A DNA stretch of 64,000 bases from an uncultured Gammaproteobacteria bacterium (GCA_913060565.1 CAJXRU010000003.1:1-64000), one strand, 5' to 3'. Counted from the stretch's first letter, positions 8,311 to 18,413 are shown. Numbers and translations: made by a program. Notes: generated from the letters alone by a model not told the origin.

Positions 8311-8838
8311 ATGTATAAAACACTCGTCATCGCATCGATAATGCTCTCATCTTTTTCAGCTAACGCAACGCCAGAAAATGATAATTTAACAACTCAAGAA
8401 AACGATAACTCACCATATTTTTCTTTTGGAATAGGCATTGGGTACAATTATGCGGGCCTAGGCTTTAATGTCGCCTTGGTAAGCGAAACCGATTTTAAAT
8501 ATATTGCTCTTGGATGCTCTAGTGTTACTAGTTACAGTCGAGATTGTGATTCCTTTGGTGTAGGTTGGATCAAAAGTGATATCTTTGACTTTGGTAATAA
8601 TAAACACGGTTTAGGACTATTTCTGTATTCTGAGTCTGATAACGTATTAGTGAAAAAAGACGCTGCTAACAGTCGTTATCGGAGTAATAGAATTTATGAA
8701 TACGGTGTGCAGTACACCTACTATATGAACGAAATCAATAATGCAGGCTTCAACTTCGGCGTTCATTTAGGGGACTCATATAGTAAACACCGTGACGAGG
8801 GATACAGTTTAGGATTGCAGGTTGGGTATCAATTTTAG
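8311..8838 (+). CDS. small secreted beta-barrel-like outer-membrane protein
   Basis: This 175-residue protein has a clear signal peptide with cleavage after SANA (about residue 20). Alternating hydrophobic/polar strands follow, and it ends in GYQF, the aromatic C-terminus typical of outer-membrane beta-barrels. It shares segments with the gene at 9251-9814 (LGFxVxLxSExD, YEYGxxY, GYQF), so the two are paralogues. AAAGGA lies upstream of the start. No named family is recognised. Confidence 0.7.
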   Translation: MYKTLVIASIMLSSFSANATPENDNLTTQENDNSPYFSFGIGIGYNYAGLGFNVALVSETDFKYIALGCSSVTSYSRDCDSFGVGWIKSDIFDFGNNKHGLGLFLYSESDNVLVKKDAANSRYRSNRIYEYGVQYTYYMNEINNAGFNFGVHLGDSYSKHRDEGYSLGLQVGYQF

Positions 8839-9250
8839 TTAGTTTTCAGCGAAGCATCGAGGCGTTTATTGCCAAGTTTTACGGACATTATGGTTTGTTG
8901 ATTCATAACCATAATATTAGGGCCTGTTGATCTTTGGTGAAGGTTTTTGCAGCGAATTGTTCGGGCTTTATACAAGGCAGAGCCTGTGACGCTTAGCGGG
9001 CTAAGCTAGCACGCGATAACGCCGTAGAAATCACGAACAAACGCTGTCCTTCGGATGCAATGACAAGACATTTTCGCCGCGTTTTTCGTCGCTCGCCTAG
9101 GTAAACTAGACCACGCTCCTCATGCCTTGCGAAAAAGCCTTGTCAATTGCACAAAATTCATCCTCGAAAGATCAACAGGCCCTAGTAAATTCAGTTTTAA
9201 TTCATCTGACTTAGCAATAATCGTTATCTCTTTATTTCACTGGAGATATT
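8839..9250. other. gene-free gap holding a MITE-like element
   Basis: This gap separates the two paralogous outer-membrane genes. The first part has a weak AT-rich hairpin (TTATGGTT at 8888-8895 with AACCATAA at 8907-8914). Most of the rest is the inverted-repeat element at 8920-9182. The last ~65 bases should hold the promoter of the next gene; AACACT-like elements are not convincing. No open frame is credible. Confidence 0.7.
8920..9182. mobile_element. MITE-like element with TA flanks (IS630/Tc1-mariner type)
   Basis: This 263-bp element has perfect terminal inverted repeats, GGGCCTGTTGATCTTT at the left and its reverse complement at the right. A TA dinucleotide lies immediately outside each end, the target duplication expected of IS630/Tc1-mariner transposition. 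It has no open frame. An internal inverted repeat (9057-9077 against 9129-9150) shows near-complementary arms. Size, ends and lack of coding capacity fit a non-autonomous element mobilised in trans; no transposase is in the window. Confidence 0.82.
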
Positions 9251-9814
9251 ATGCATAAATTATTTTTATTGACCACATTATTAATCTTATCCTTCTCTTG
9301 CGTAGCAATCGATAGTTTAATCATCACTAAATCAGTTGTGCTAAGCGCCACATCAGATATAAAACCTAAATTCTCTCTTCATCACATTACGCAACAACCA
9401 GAAAACCAATTAGGATTTGATGTTTCCTTGCTTAGTGAACGCGATATGAGTTTTGCTGTAATGACATGCGAAAATCTAAACAAACATGTTGTAAATAGCT
9501 CTTCTACTGAAGTCTGCACAAACGGTAACGCGCCATGGATTGAAAATAGCATTCATAATAAAACAACTAATCACCACGGAATTGGAATTTTCATCAATTC
9601 AAAAAAGAACTTACTGACTAAATTTATTGATTACGAGTTTATTGCAGAATCAGACATTACTTATGAATACGGCTTAGGCTATAACTATAACTCACCTTAC
9701 GACGGGAACAGTAGCTTACAATTTGCAGCTCACCTTTATAGGTACAATGATAAACGTATCAATAATTCAAACGATTCCTCAGGTATTAGCGTTCAATTAG
9801 GCTATCAATTTTAA
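9251..9814 (+). CDS. small outer-membrane protein, paralogue of the gene at 8311
   Basis: This 187-residue protein has an N-terminal signal sequence (about 1-19, ending SCVA), a strand-rich body and the C-terminal GYQF of an outer-membrane beta-barrel. It aligns with the upstream paralogue through LGFDVSLLSERD and TYEYGLGYNY but is clearly diverged. The ribosome site is GGAGAT. The MITE-like element lies between the two copies, consistent with insertion after duplication. Function unknown. Confidence 0.68.
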   Translation: MHKLFLLTTLLILSFSCVAIDSLIITKSVVLSATSDIKPKFSLHHITQQPENQLGFDVSLLSERDMSFAVMTCENLNKHVVNSSSTEVCTNGNAPWIENSIHNKTTNHHGIGIFINSKKNLLTKFIDYEFIAESDITYEYGLGYNYNSPYDGNSSLQFAAHLYRYNDKRINNSNDSSGISVQLGYQF

Positions 9815-9835
9815 TGATATTTTATAGTAACTTTT

Positions 9836-9844
9836 TGCTATACT
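9836..9844 (+). promoter_or_regulatory. extended -10 promoter of the Nudix gene
   Basis: TGCTATACT is an extended -10 element, followed by a GC-rich GCGCCGCC stretch at the expected start region. Transcription would begin near 9851, about 25 nt before the ATG at 9876. The -35 is poor. Confidence 0.5.
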
Positions 9845-9875
9845 GCGCCGCCTTTAATATTTGATATCACTGTTT

Positions 9876-10391
9876 ATGCGCCTGTTAAAAACTGCAATTC
9901 ATCCTGATGCTAATCCACAATCATCAACAATGTTTCATCGCCGTGCTGCTCGCGCTATCGTCCTCAATGGTGAGAATATTTTAATGCTCTATACCGAGCG
10001 TTATCATGATTACACCTTACCCGGTGGCGGCGTAGATGAAGGCGAAGATATCATTGAAGGGCTTATTCGAGAACTTAAAGAAGAGACGGGCGCTAAAGAC
10101 ATCGATGACATAGTACCATTTGGACGCTATGAAGAATTTCGTCCTTGGTATAAGAATGATTTTGATACCGTTCACATGGATTCTTACTGCTTTACATGCT
10201 CAGTTCACAACGAGCTTGGTGAAACTCAATTAGAAGATTATGAAATACACAACGGCATGCGCCCAGTGTGGCTTAATATTCACGAAGCGATTGCCCACAA
10301 CGAACATACATTGGCGAACAGCGATAAAAAGGGCTTATCCATCGAACGTGAAACCTTTTTGCTAAAACTCATTGTTAACGAGTTATTGTAA
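9876..10391 (+). CDS. Nudix hydrolase
   Basis: This protein of about 171 residues carries a complete Nudix box, with G-x5-E-x7-REL-x-EE-x-G read from GGVDEGE through LIRELKEETGA. It binds the catalytic divalent metal and hydrolyses a nucleoside diphosphate linked to another moiety. Substrate cannot be told from sequence; the YGRY/EEF region resembles ADP-ribose- and (d)NTP-type members of the ADPRase-like branch only loosely. ATG at 9876 is chosen over a TTG at 9861; a further ATG at 9930 is possible. It converges on dadA with 7 nt between. Confidence 0.82.
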   Translation: MRLLKTAIHPDANPQSSTMFHRRAARAIVLNGENILMLYTERYHDYTLPGGGVDEGEDIIEGLIRELKEETGAKDIDDIVPFGRYEEFRPWYKNDFDTVHMDSYCFTCSVHNELGETQLEDYEIHNGMRPVWLNIHEAIAHNEHTLANSDKKGLSIERETFLLKLIVNELL

Positions 10392-10398
10392 GTTACTC

Positions 10399-11652
10399 TC
10401 ATTGATAACGAGTTAGTTGATAATCCTGTTCATTAATCTCTGTCTGCTGTTGCAGCATTTGATCACACAGTAACTTTGCAGAGCCACACGCCATCGTCCA
10501 ACCCAAGGTGCCGTGACCTGTATTAATGTAAAGGTTCTGTATCACTGTTTTACCAATGATTGGCGTGCCATCGGGCGTCATTGGGCGTAATCCACTCCAA
10601 AAACTCGCTTGCTTTATGTCGCCTGCTTGTGGAAATAAATCATTAAATACCTTGGTTAGTGTCGCTGTGCGTTTGGGCACAACAGATAAATCAAAACCAC
10701 ATAACTGCGCAGTGCCAGCAACTCTCACGCGATCGTCAAATCGCGTGAGTGCGACTTTAAATGATTCGTCCATCACCGTCGAGATTGGTGCTTTGTTTTC
10801 ATTATCTAACGGCACCGTCATTGAATAACCTTTCACAGGATAAACGGGTAAGTCTAACCCCAAAGGTTTGAGTAGTTCCGCCGAGTAACTGCCTAATGCG
10901 ACGACGTAGTTATCTGCTGTTAGTAAACCATCATCGGTCATTACACCATGGATAACGCCACTGTCATGAACAATGTTGTTAATAGTGGTATTAAATTTAA
11001 ATTCTACCCCTGCCGCTTTCGCCATTGCCGTCAATTGCTGGCTAAATAGCTCACAATCTCCCGTTTCATCATTAGGTAATAACAGACCACCAGCCATATC
11101 ACAGCGACGAGATATTAACCCCGGTTCTCGTTCAAGACATTGCTGTGGCGTCAGTAACGAAAATTCAGTGCCATTTTCACGTAACAGCGCCATGTCATTA
11201 TCAAGCGCATCTGTTTGTTGTTGCTGCCGAAATAGCTGTAATGTCCCCTGTTGACGACCTTGATATTGAATATTTGTTGCTGTGCGAAGTTCAGTCAGGC
11301 ACTGGCGACTGTAATTAGCTAAGGTCAGCATTCTTGCCTTATTAATTTGATACCGATTCACATCGCAATTAACAAACAGTTGCCACATCCATTGATACAT
11401 TGACGATGATAGATTGGGATTAATAACCAATGGAGAATGTTCAGATGCCATCCATTTGATTGCTTTTAGCGGAATACCTGGAGCTGCCCACGGAGAACTA
11501 TAGCCATAAGAAATCTGTCCCGCATTCGCAAAACTTGTTTCTTGAGCACTACTTGATTGACGATCAACAACACAGACCTCAAAGCCTGCTTTAGCCAAGT
11601 ACCATGCACTGGTTAATCCAACAATTCCACTACCTAACACTAAAACTTTCAT
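10399..11652 (-). CDS. dadA: D-amino acid dehydrogenase, DadA-like FAD oxidoreductase
   Basis: This 417-residue flavoprotein oxidises D-amino acids (classically D-alanine) to 2-oxo acids and ammonia and passes electrons to the respiratory chain. The N-terminal dinucleotide motif VLGSGIVGLTSAWYLAKAGF binds FAD. The C-terminal SGLRPMTPDGTPIIG and NTGHGTLGWTMACGS are characteristic of DadA. ATG at 11652 starts the FAD fold directly; an in-frame GTG 54 nt upstream would add unmatched residues. The LysR gene next door is divergent and probably controls it. Related glycine or D-hydroxyproline oxidases remain possible. Confidence 0.85.
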   Translation of the reverse strand: MKVLVLGSGIVGLTSAWYLAKAGFEVCVVDRQSSSAQETSFANAGQISYGYSSPWAAPGIPLKAIKWMASEHSPLVINPNLSSSMYQWMWQLFVNCDVNRYQINKARMLTLANYSRQCLTELRTATNIQYQGRQQGTLQLFRQQQQTDALDNDMALLRENGTEFSLLTPQQCLEREPGLISRRCDMAGGLLLPNDETGDCELFSQQLTAMAKAAGVEFKFNTTINNIVHDSGVIHGVMTDDGLLTADNYVVALGSYSAELLKPLGLDLPVYPVKGYSMTVPLDNENKAPISTVMDESFKVALTRFDDRVRVAGTAQLCGFDLSVVPKRTATLTKVFNDLFPQAGDIKQASFWSGLRPMTPDGTPIIGKTVIQNLYINTGHGTLGWTMACGSAKLLCDQMLQQQTEINEQDYQLTRYQ

Positions 11653-11732
11653 TACTTTACCCACTGCTAATTTAAATGCAGTGTGAAATAAACTATTGCT
11701 GATCACAAACCATATAAATTACTATCAGGCTA

Positions 11733-11743
11733 TAGTTAAACTA
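11733..11743. promoter_or_regulatory. candidate LysR-type box between dadA and its regulator
   Basis: TAGTT-A-AACTA is a short dyad fitting the T-N11-A pattern of LysR-type regulators. It is 26 bp from the regulator start and about 80 bp from dadA, where autoregulation plus activation would be expected. The motif is short, so this is tentative. Confidence 0.35.
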
Positions 11744-11768
11744 CAAGCAATATAATTAAACAAACTCA

Positions 11769-12677
11769 ATGAAGATTAACGCGAATTTATTATCACAACT
11801 TTTTACTTTCGAGAAAACGGCGCATTGCACCAGTTTCACACAGGCGGCTAATGTGCTCAATGTAACGACGGGCGCAGTTAGCCAACAAATTCGAGGGCTA
11901 GAATCCACACTTGGACTCTTACTTTTTGAGCGCCATTCTCGTGGTATCAGCATCACTGATTCGGGAGTAATATTACGCGATGCAGTAAATAGTGGTATCG
12001 CTATTATTGAATCGACTTTGATAGAACTCAGGCGAGATAGTGAACAAAATTCAGAAATCCATTTAAAGCTCACACCATCTTTTGCCTACAAATGGCTGGT
12101 GCCCCGTTTGGAGTCTTTCTATAAGCAGTATCCTCATATAACCATTACAACCTATGCAGAAAGTGGCTTAGTTAACTATCAGGAACATAATTACGACTTA
12201 GCTATCGACTATCAACAAACACCTTTTAACAATCCCAACGCTCAGCTATTACTTGCAGAACAATTACTACCAGTCATGAGTCCTAATTATTTACAACAAC
12301 TTCAGTGGCCTGAGCAAATAGCTCATATTTCACAAGAACACTGGCAGCATGCTAATTTACTCCATGACGCTATGGTTTGGCCAAATGCCGACAAAACAGC
12401 GGAATGGCAGTCATGGTTTGTGAACAACCAACTATCAATGACTCAATGTAGCCACTATTTCTTTAATCGCACCGACATGTCGATGGCCGCCGCGGAAGCG
12501 GGTGTTGGTATTGCGCTAGCGCGCATGGCGTTAATAATCGATGAATTAACAAGCAAACGACTCGTCAGTCCATTTACGCCAATAAGCGCCGATGCGGGTT
12601 ATTATCTCATTGAGCACAAGCCATCTGTTGCCACTCAATGTTTTAAAGCATGGTTATTAGCCCAACTTCAAGCTTGA
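11769..12677 (+). CDS. LysR-family regulator divergent from dadA (GcvA/DsdC-like)
   Basis: This 302-residue LysR-type regulator has an N-terminal winged helix-turn-helix (SFTQAANVLNVTTGAVSQQI, about 21-40) and a periplasmic-binding-fold effector domain from about 90. VSQQIRGLE and LLFERHSRG resemble the GcvA/DsdC/AmpR branch, which often controls amino acid genes. It is divergent from dadA with about 115 bp between, so it likely senses a D-amino acid and controls dadA. That link is inferred from position. Confidence 0.88.
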   Translation: MKINANLLSQLFTFEKTAHCTSFTQAANVLNVTTGAVSQQIRGLESTLGLLLFERHSRGISITDSGVILRDAVNSGIAIIESTLIELRRDSEQNSEIHLKLTPSFAYKWLVPRLESFYKQYPHITITTYAESGLVNYQEHNYDLAIDYQQTPFNNPNAQLLLAEQLLPVMSPNYLQQLQWPEQIAHISQEHWQHANLLHDAMVWPNADKTAEWQSWFVNNQLSMTQCSHYFFNRTDMSMAAAEAGVGIALARMALIIDELTSKRLVSPFTPISADAGYYLIEHKPSVATQCFKAWLLAQLQA

Positions 12678-12764
12678 ATTCAACGCTAAGCTTGTTAAGC
12701 TAAAGCAAATAACTTAAGTTCAGATTAAAATCTGTTTGATTAAATAACAACAAAGGAAAACGGA

Positions 12765-13157
12765 ATGAATTTTGAAAAATTACTCAACAACTTCGACATG
12801 GGTGTTTGCGTAGATCAACTGCAACGTGAAGCCTTAGTTGACTTAGTATTATTATTCGTTGAAATCGACGGCGTGGTTGAAGATAAAGAAATGGAATACA
12901 CCTTCGAATGGGTGAGCTCATTAAAATGGAAAGGTGAAATGTCACCGGTTGATTACGTTAAATCAATTAGTATTGCAGCTCGCGACGCCATTGAAACAGA
13001 CCGTATTGAAGAGTTTATTCGCCACCGTTGTAAGCACATCATCGACTCACCAGCCAAATCGCTCGCTATCGAGCTAGCAAAAGGTGTTTCAATGTCAGAT
13101 GGCCATTTAGATCCACGAGAAGAAAAAGCCATCGAATTTTTAGAAGGTTGTTTGTAA
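12765..13157 (+). CDS. TerB-like small acidic protein
   Basis: This 130-residue, strongly acidic, all-helical protein resembles the TerB/TerB-like fold. Acidic segments DLVLLFVEIDGVVEDKE and MSDGHLDPREEKAIEFL look like the two metal-binding loops of that fold (D-G-x-x-x-x-E spacing). No other ter genes are nearby, so tellurite resistance should not be assumed. AAAGGAAAACGG gives a strong ribosome site. Confidence 0.65.
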   Translation: MNFEKLLNNFDMGVCVDQLQREALVDLVLLFVEIDGVVEDKEMEYTFEWVSSLKWKGEMSPVDYVKSISIAARDAIETDRIEEFIRHRCKHIIDSPAKSLAIELAKGVSMSDGHLDPREEKAIEFLEGCL

Positions 13158-13172
13158 TTACTTCTTAAAAAT

Positions 13173-13204
13173 AAAAAGTCGGCAATTTAAATTGCCGACT
13201 TTTT
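13173..13204. terminator. bidirectional terminator between the TerB-like gene and proA
   Basis: The stem AAAAAGTCGGCAATTT and its perfect complement end in a T-run in both directions. The two flanking genes converge here. Confidence 0.9.
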
Positions 13205-13210
13205 GTTTGC

Positions 13211-14470
13211 TTACTCTCTAATCAAATAATCCCCAACACCAATCCACTTGTAAGTAGTTAACTCTTTCAATCCCATCGGGCCACGGGCGTGGAGTTTTTG
13301 GGTACTAACAGCTACTTCAGCGCCTAAACCAAATTGGCTACCGTCGGTAAAACGTGTGCTGCTATTAACGTACACAGCCGCAGAGTTTACTTGATTCACG
13401 AACTGCTCGGCGCATTGCAGATTATTCGTTAAAATACCATCCGAATGTTGACTTGAATGCTCTCGAATATGAGTAATCGCCTCATCAATATTAGCAACAA
13501 CTTTCACGGTGAGCGTGAGTGATAACCACTCAGTATCAAAATCATCATCGCCAAGCGCTTCAACATTACAATCAAGTGGTTGTAGTAGAGCTAAGGCTTT
13601 GTCGTCAGCTTTAATCAATACGTTATCGTCTTTTAGACGAGCAGCTAGCTTTGTTAACACGTCGCTAGCGATAGCTTCGTCCACCAGCAATACATCTAGC
13701 GCGTTACAAACGCTTGGACGCTGTACTTTGGCGTTGTGAACAATCTCAATTGATTTGTCGATGTCACAGCTTCGCTCTGTAAATAAGTGACATATGCCAA
13801 TACCACCCGTAATCACCGGGATAGTACTCTGTTCGACACACAAACGGTGCAAACCTTTCCCGCCACGTGGGATAATCATGTCGACGTACTTATCAAGTTT
13901 TAACAATTGACCAATGAGTGCGCGATCAGTATTTTCAATATACTGAATAGAGGCACTTGGTAATTTAGCCGCCACCAGTGCTTGCTCGATAATGGTTAAC
14001 AACGCCAAATTACTATTAATGGTTTCTTTACCACCACGCAATATGGCAGCATTACCTGTTTTTAGCGCCAGTGCAGCAATATCGATAGTCACATTAGGAC
14101 GCGCTTCATAAATAACGCCCATCACACCAATTGGCACACGGCGTTTTGATAAGCGCAGTCCATTATCTAATACTTTTGATTCTGTTTCTTCACCCACAGG
14201 ATCATCAAGCTGGCATAACCGCAGTACATCATCTGCCATCGCATTTAAACGTTCTTCATTTAATAACAAGCGATCGATTAACGACTCATCTAAGCCAGCT
14301 TGCTGTGCCGCTACAATATCAATACTATTGGCAGCAAGAATAGTGGGCTGCTTTTCTTTTAATCCTCGGGCTAACAATGTTAATAACTCATTTTTTTGCT
14401 GAGTCGACGCGGTTGCTAATTGATAACTTGCTTGCTGCGCTTTTTGCCCCATTGACATTAACGTGCTCAT
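13211..14470 (-). CDS. proA: gamma-glutamyl phosphate reductase
   Basis: This 419-residue enzyme reduces L-glutamyl 5-phosphate to glutamate semialdehyde with NADPH, the second step of proline synthesis. It covers the full ProA length. Marker segments include [20 protein letters not shown] near residue 100 and [15 protein letters not shown], whose cysteine is the catalytic residue. AGGAG lies upstream of the ATG. It is the second gene of proBA, 22 nt after proB. Confidence 0.97.
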   Translation of the reverse strand: MSTLMSMGQKAQQASYQLATASTQQKNELLTLLARGLKEKQPTILAANSIDIVAAQQAGLDESLIDRLLLNEERLNAMADDVLRLCQLDDPVGEETESKVLDNGLRLSKRRVPIGVMGVIYEARPNVTIDIAALALKTGNAAILRGGKETINSNLALLTIIEQALVAAKLPSASIQYIENTDRALIGQLLKLDKYVDMIIPRGGKGLHRLCVEQSTIPVITGGIGICHLFTERSCDIDKSIEIVHNAKVQRPSVCNALDVLLVDEAIASDVLTKLAARLKDDNVLIKADDKALALLQPLDCNVEALGDDDFDTEWLSLTLTVKVVANIDEAITHIREHSSQHSDGILTNNLQCAEQFVNQVNSAAVYVNSSTRFTDGSQFGLGAEVAVSTQKLHARGPMGLKELTTYKWIGVGDYLIRE

Positions 14471-14492
14471 TTACTGCTCCTATCTAAACTGT

Positions 14493-15611
14493 TTAACGTG
14501 ATGACTTGATCACTAAATTATTACGATGTACCACCACTTTGCCGTAGGCATAACCAAGAATTTCTTCAATATTATCTGAATGTTGCCCTTTAATTCGCAT
14601 TAAATCATTGCTGCTATAGCGCGTTAACCCACGCGCTATTTCACTGCCTAGTTCGTTATGCAAAATTACCATATCACCGCGATCAAAACGTCCTTTAATG
14701 GCAACGATACCTTTGGCTAATAAACTGCTGCCTTTTTCAATAACCGCATTAGTGGCGCCTTTGTCTAACGAAATGCTACCAACAGGTCCGGGCCCAGCAA
14801 GCAGCCAACGTTTACGACTTTCCAGTGGATTATTAGATGGCTTAAATCGAGTACCAACCGTTTTACCTTCGCAAATGTCATTAATTACATCAGGTTGTTG
14901 CCCAGCGGCAATAATCACAGTGGCACCACTGCGACGTGCTAATTGAGCTGCTTGTAATTTAGTTGCCATACCGCCAGTACCTAATGACGTGCCACTATCG
15001 CCAGCAATGTCACGTAATGCGTCATCAATCTCATCAACCTCGGAGATCAGCTTAGCGTCTGGGTTGGTGCGGGGATTAGCATCATATAGGCCTGCTTGAT
15101 CGGTGAGTAGTAGCAATAAGTCGGCATCGGCAAGACCAACCATTAAGGCAGACAGATTATCATTATCTCCGACCTTAATTTCGTTAGTGGCAACTGCATC
15201 ATTCTCATTGATGACAGGAATAATCTTGTTTTTTAGCAATGTTTCTAACATGTCACGGGCATTGAGGTAACGTTCACGATCATCAAGATCAGCACGCGTT
15301 AACAGCATTTGTCCAACGTGGAGGCCATAAATATTAAATAGGTTTTCCCATGTTTGAATTAACTGACTTTGCCCAACGGCGGCTAACATTTGTTTACTTG
15401 CCATAGAGTCGTCAACTGTGGGGTATCCTAAACGCTCACGACCTGCAGCAATGGCACCCGAGGTACAAAGTACAATCTCACAGCCTTTAGCTTGCAAGTT
15501 CGCCATTTGACGCACTAGCTCTACCATTTGTGCACGATCAAGTGCATCTCCACCCGATGTTAAAACACTGGTACCTAATTTAACGACAATCCGTTGATAT
15601 TTACTGATCAC
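14493..15611 (-). CDS. proB: glutamate 5-kinase
   Basis: This 372-residue kinase phosphorylates glutamate with ATP, the first and feedback-regulated step of proline synthesis. It has the amino-acid-kinase domain ([12 protein letters not shown] at the N-terminus, [18 protein letters not shown]) and a C-terminal PUA domain from about 275, as in long-form ProB. The start is GTG, placed where ProB proteins normally begin. It heads the proBA operon; its promoter should lie in 15612-15767. Confidence 0.97.
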   Translation of the reverse strand: MISKYQRIVVKLGTSVLTSGGDALDRAQMVELVRQMANLQAKGCEIVLCTSGAIAAGRERLGYPTVDDSMASKQMLAAVGQSQLIQTWENLFNIYGLHVGQMLLTRADLDDRERYLNARDMLETLLKNKIIPVINENDAVATNEIKVGDNDNLSALMVGLADADLLLLLTDQAGLYDANPRTNPDAKLISEVDEIDDALRDIAGDSGTSLGTGGMATKLQAAQLARRSGATVIIAAGQQPDVINDICEGKTVGTRFKPSNNPLESRKRWLLAGPGPVGSISLDKGATNAVIEKGSSLLAKGIVAIKGRFDRGDMVILHNELGSEIARGLTRYSSNDLMRIKGQHSDNIEEILGYAYGKVVVHRNNLVIKSSR

Positions 15612-15767
15612 TTATTTCTCTGCTGGACTAAAAAATTGATGATTATTTATACCTTGAATATATCTAATGCAGCAAGTAATAAAAACGGCTAAAAGCTAAT
15701 AACACCAAGGTTTTTGGCATATAGAGAAAATAACTTAAACGTATACAATATAAATCTGTTAAGACAG

Positions 15768-16658
15768 TTAATTAATAGGTAGATACAACTCAAATTCTTG
15801 CTGGTGCATTGCAACTTCTGGGTACATTGCTAAACGCTTCACAAATAATGGATGCTCAGAGCAGTCTTCACCGCTCTGTGGTAACCATTGACCATACAAA
15901 AATGAGATGGCTTGTGCCATATCTTCATTACTGCCAATGAATCTTAATGTTGCACAACGACATTGCGCTAACGTTGCATTGACAACCCCACTCTCATTTT
16001 CCGCAATTGGCGACGATACAGAACAGGCAACATCAAAGCGATATTCACTCGCCGGCACTGTTTGGGGATCATGATACAAAACATTAAACGTATCACTCAC
16101 TTTAGGTGATAAATTTCCTTGCGCCTTACGCCACGCAATGAATGTTGACACTGTTTTCATGACTAGTGCTGGCTGACCTTGATGAGTTAGACAAGCAATT
16201 GGGGTCGTTGGAAAATCTATAATGCTAACTTGCTGGATATTAAATGAATTATTCACTGATATAGTCCTTAAATTAAATGCGCTTTGAGTCTGTTGTTTAG
16301 CATGCCACTTTCGCCACGGGGTCGATTTTCTAAAGCGAAGAGGACTTTGCCCCATATACTTTTTAAATGCCCGGCTAAACGCTTCTTGGCTTTGAAAGTG
16401 TCCTCTAAACGCAATATTGCAAATATCACCTTGTCTAAACGCGAGCTCATAAGCGCTACGCTCTAACCTAAGCTGTTGAATATATTGAATCGGGGACACG
16501 CCCATCACAGCAGTAAATTGTCGTTGAAAATGATACTTAGAAAAATGTGCAACCTTTGCTAGGTCGCCTAAATTCATCGAACAATCTAAATGTTGGTGAA
16601 TATAATCAACAACTTGTTTAAACCGTGCTTGGTATCGCTGTTTGTTTTCTACATGCAT
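15768..16658 (-). CDS. AraC-family regulator with GyrI-like effector domain
   Basis: This 296-residue protein has the Rob/SbmC arrangement: an AraC-type double helix-turn-helix at the N-terminus (VVDYIHQHLDCSMNLGDLAKV through AFSRAFKKYMGQSPLRFR) and a GyrI-like ligand-binding domain from about 150 to the end. ATG at 16658 is selected because AGGA sits 9 nt upstream (AGGAAAACAG then ATG); the frame is open further up only to a TTG at 16739. Relatives respond to amphipathic or toxic compounds. No obvious target is adjacent. Confidence 0.85.
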   Translation of the reverse strand: MHVENKQRYQARFKQVVDYIHQHLDCSMNLGDLAKVAHFSKYHFQRQFTAVMGVSPIQYIQQLRLERSAYELAFRQGDICNIAFRGHFQSQEAFSRAFKKYMGQSPLRFRKSTPWRKWHAKQQTQSAFNLRTISVNNSFNIQQVSIIDFPTTPIACLTHQGQPALVMKTVSTFIAWRKAQGNLSPKVSDTFNVLYHDPQTVPASEYRFDVACSVSSPIAENESGVVNATLAQCRCATLRFIGSNEDMAQAISFLYGQWLPQSGEDCSEHPLFVKRLAMYPEVAMHQQEFELYLPIN

Positions 16659-16825
16659 CTGTTTTCCTAACGATGTAATTTTACTGCTCAAATTAGAATA
16701 GCGAGATAATTTAGCAATTTCTTGATTGAAGTTGCGCAATATTATACGCCTGATAAAAATGCCATAAAGTTGTCATATTTTCCTTTTAAGCTTTCACTGT
16801 TGCTGAGAAAGTTAATGAGATATGT

Positions 16826-18307
16826 ATGCAAGAGATTAAGCACATAGTAGCTATTGATATTGGATCTAATAATATTCAAATGATCATCGCGAAAGAACAC
16901 GCTGGGCGATTAATTATTGTCGAACACCAAACTCAACCAATAAATTTAGCCCTTGGATTAGATGACGAAAAAAGGCTCTCATCTACAGCAATTAAATCAG
17001 CCGTTACTTGTTTACGCGAGTTTTCATGTGCATTTTCTCGACTTTCACAAACCAATATTCGAATCGTAGCGACGCATAGCCTGCGTCAAGCACGCAACAA
17101 ATCGGAGTTTATCAGCGCTGCGGCCAAAGTAATGCCCTATCCAATTGAAATTATCGATGGCAAAACAGCAGCGCAATTGATATTTGACGGCGTTGCCCAT
17201 ACACATCAACTCGATTCACGGGCACTCATTATTGATATTGGTGGCGGGAGCACAGAACTCATCATTGGTAAACAATTCACCCCGTCATTAACCAGCAGCT
17301 TACCTATTGGTTCATCCGGTATTAGAAAGCGTTTCTTTAACACAGGAAAGATTACCCATCATGATTATCAGCAAGCATCACAGTTCATTGACGAACAATT
17401 AGCCAATATTACTGCTCGCTTTAAACATTTTGGCTGGCAGCAAGCGCTTGGCACATCAGAAACAATTCATTTAGTTTGTAGAGCCTTAGAGCAACTATTT
17501 GCCAGTCCATTAATCACACTTAATAGTCTTGTAAAATTAAGAAAAAAACTATTATTTTGGAATGCTGTTGATGCCATCACACTGCACGGATTTACAAGCG
17601 ATGAAAAATGGTTACTTAGTAGTGCGGTTTGTATCTTAGAATCGATTGTAAAACAACTTAATATTACCCAATTAACTTATTGCAATGCAGCGCTTAAAGA
17701 CGGCGTCCTATACGGACTTGCCACCTCGCTTCAAAAAAGCGATGTTCGAACAAAAACAATCGAAAGCCTAGTCAATCTTTATCACACCGACGTGCAATAC
17801 AGTGAGCGTATAATCAAACAGCTTAACAAATTCGTCGTTCAAATAACGACACCAATGACAACGTTAGAATGGCAGTCTGTTTACACAGCCGCTAAATTAC
17901 ATGAAGTTGGGCTAACAATTAATTCAAAAAATAGTCATTTGCATAGCGCCTACATAATTGAGCATAGCGACTTACTTGGCTTTAACGAAGAAGAGCGACA
18001 ATTAATAACGCTATTGATACGCCATCAGCACCAACATATTCAGCAGTTGCCCGCAGTGTTGCCTATCCCCCATGAACGCTTTATTACCCTGCTAAGTTTG
18101 TTTCGATTAGCCATAATTTGCACAATCGGACGACTGAACGCGCCGCCAATTCCATTACGCATTCATGTAAATGCACACATTATTGAAGGTGAGTTATCAC
18201 CATCTTTATCAGGTTTTCATGGACTACTAGCCAAATTAAATGAAGAACGAAAACAAATAGAAGAAACAGGGATAGCGCTAAGATTTCGTTGCCAAACCGT
18301 AGCCTGA
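16826..18307 (+). CDS. Ppx/GppA-family exopolyphosphatase or pppGpp phosphatase
   Basis: This 493-residue protein has the ASKHA-fold signatures AIDIGSNNIQMIIA at the N-terminus and IIDIGGGSTELIIG (about 137-150). A C-terminal HD-like helical region (from about 320, with KLHEVGLTI and HSAYIIEHSDLLGF) is typical of the E. coli Ppx/GppA length class. It degrades polyphosphate chains or converts pppGpp to ppGpp. Sequence alone does not separate the two. It is divergent from the AraC/GyrI gene and is not next to ppk. Confidence 0.88.
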   Translation: MQEIKHIVAIDIGSNNIQMIIAKEHAGRLIIVEHQTQPINLALGLDDEKRLSSTAIKSAVTCLREFSCAFSRLSQTNIRIVATHSLRQARNKSEFISAAAKVMPYPIEIIDGKTAAQLIFDGVAHTHQLDSRALIIDIGGGSTELIIGKQFTPSLTSSLPIGSSGIRKRFFNTGKITHHDYQQASQFIDEQLANITARFKHFGWQQALGTSETIHLVCRALEQLFASPLITLNSLVKLRKKLLFWNAVDAITLHGFTSDEKWLLSSAVCILESIVKQLNITQLTYCNAALKDGVLYGLATSLQKSDVRTKTIESLVNLYHTDVQYSERIIKQLNKFVVQITTPMTTLEWQSVYTAAKLHEVGLTINSKNSHLHSAYIIEHSDLLGFNEEERQLITLLIRHQHQHIQQLPAVLPIPHERFITLLSLFRLAIICTIGRLNAPPIPLRIHVNAHIIEGELSPSLSGFHGLLAKLNEERKQIEETGIALRFRCQTVA

Positions 18308-18413
18308 TTTAAAATTTAATTAACTCATAAAATTAGCTCAAACTTCTTAGGGTATTTGTAACCTATTTTATGATATGCTGCGCCAGCATTATCGTTTAAA
18401 GGACTAACTAGCA

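Noticed and set aside
12765-13157. Tellurite-resistance operon
   Set aside because: Only a TerB-like gene is present, without terA/C/D/E/Z.
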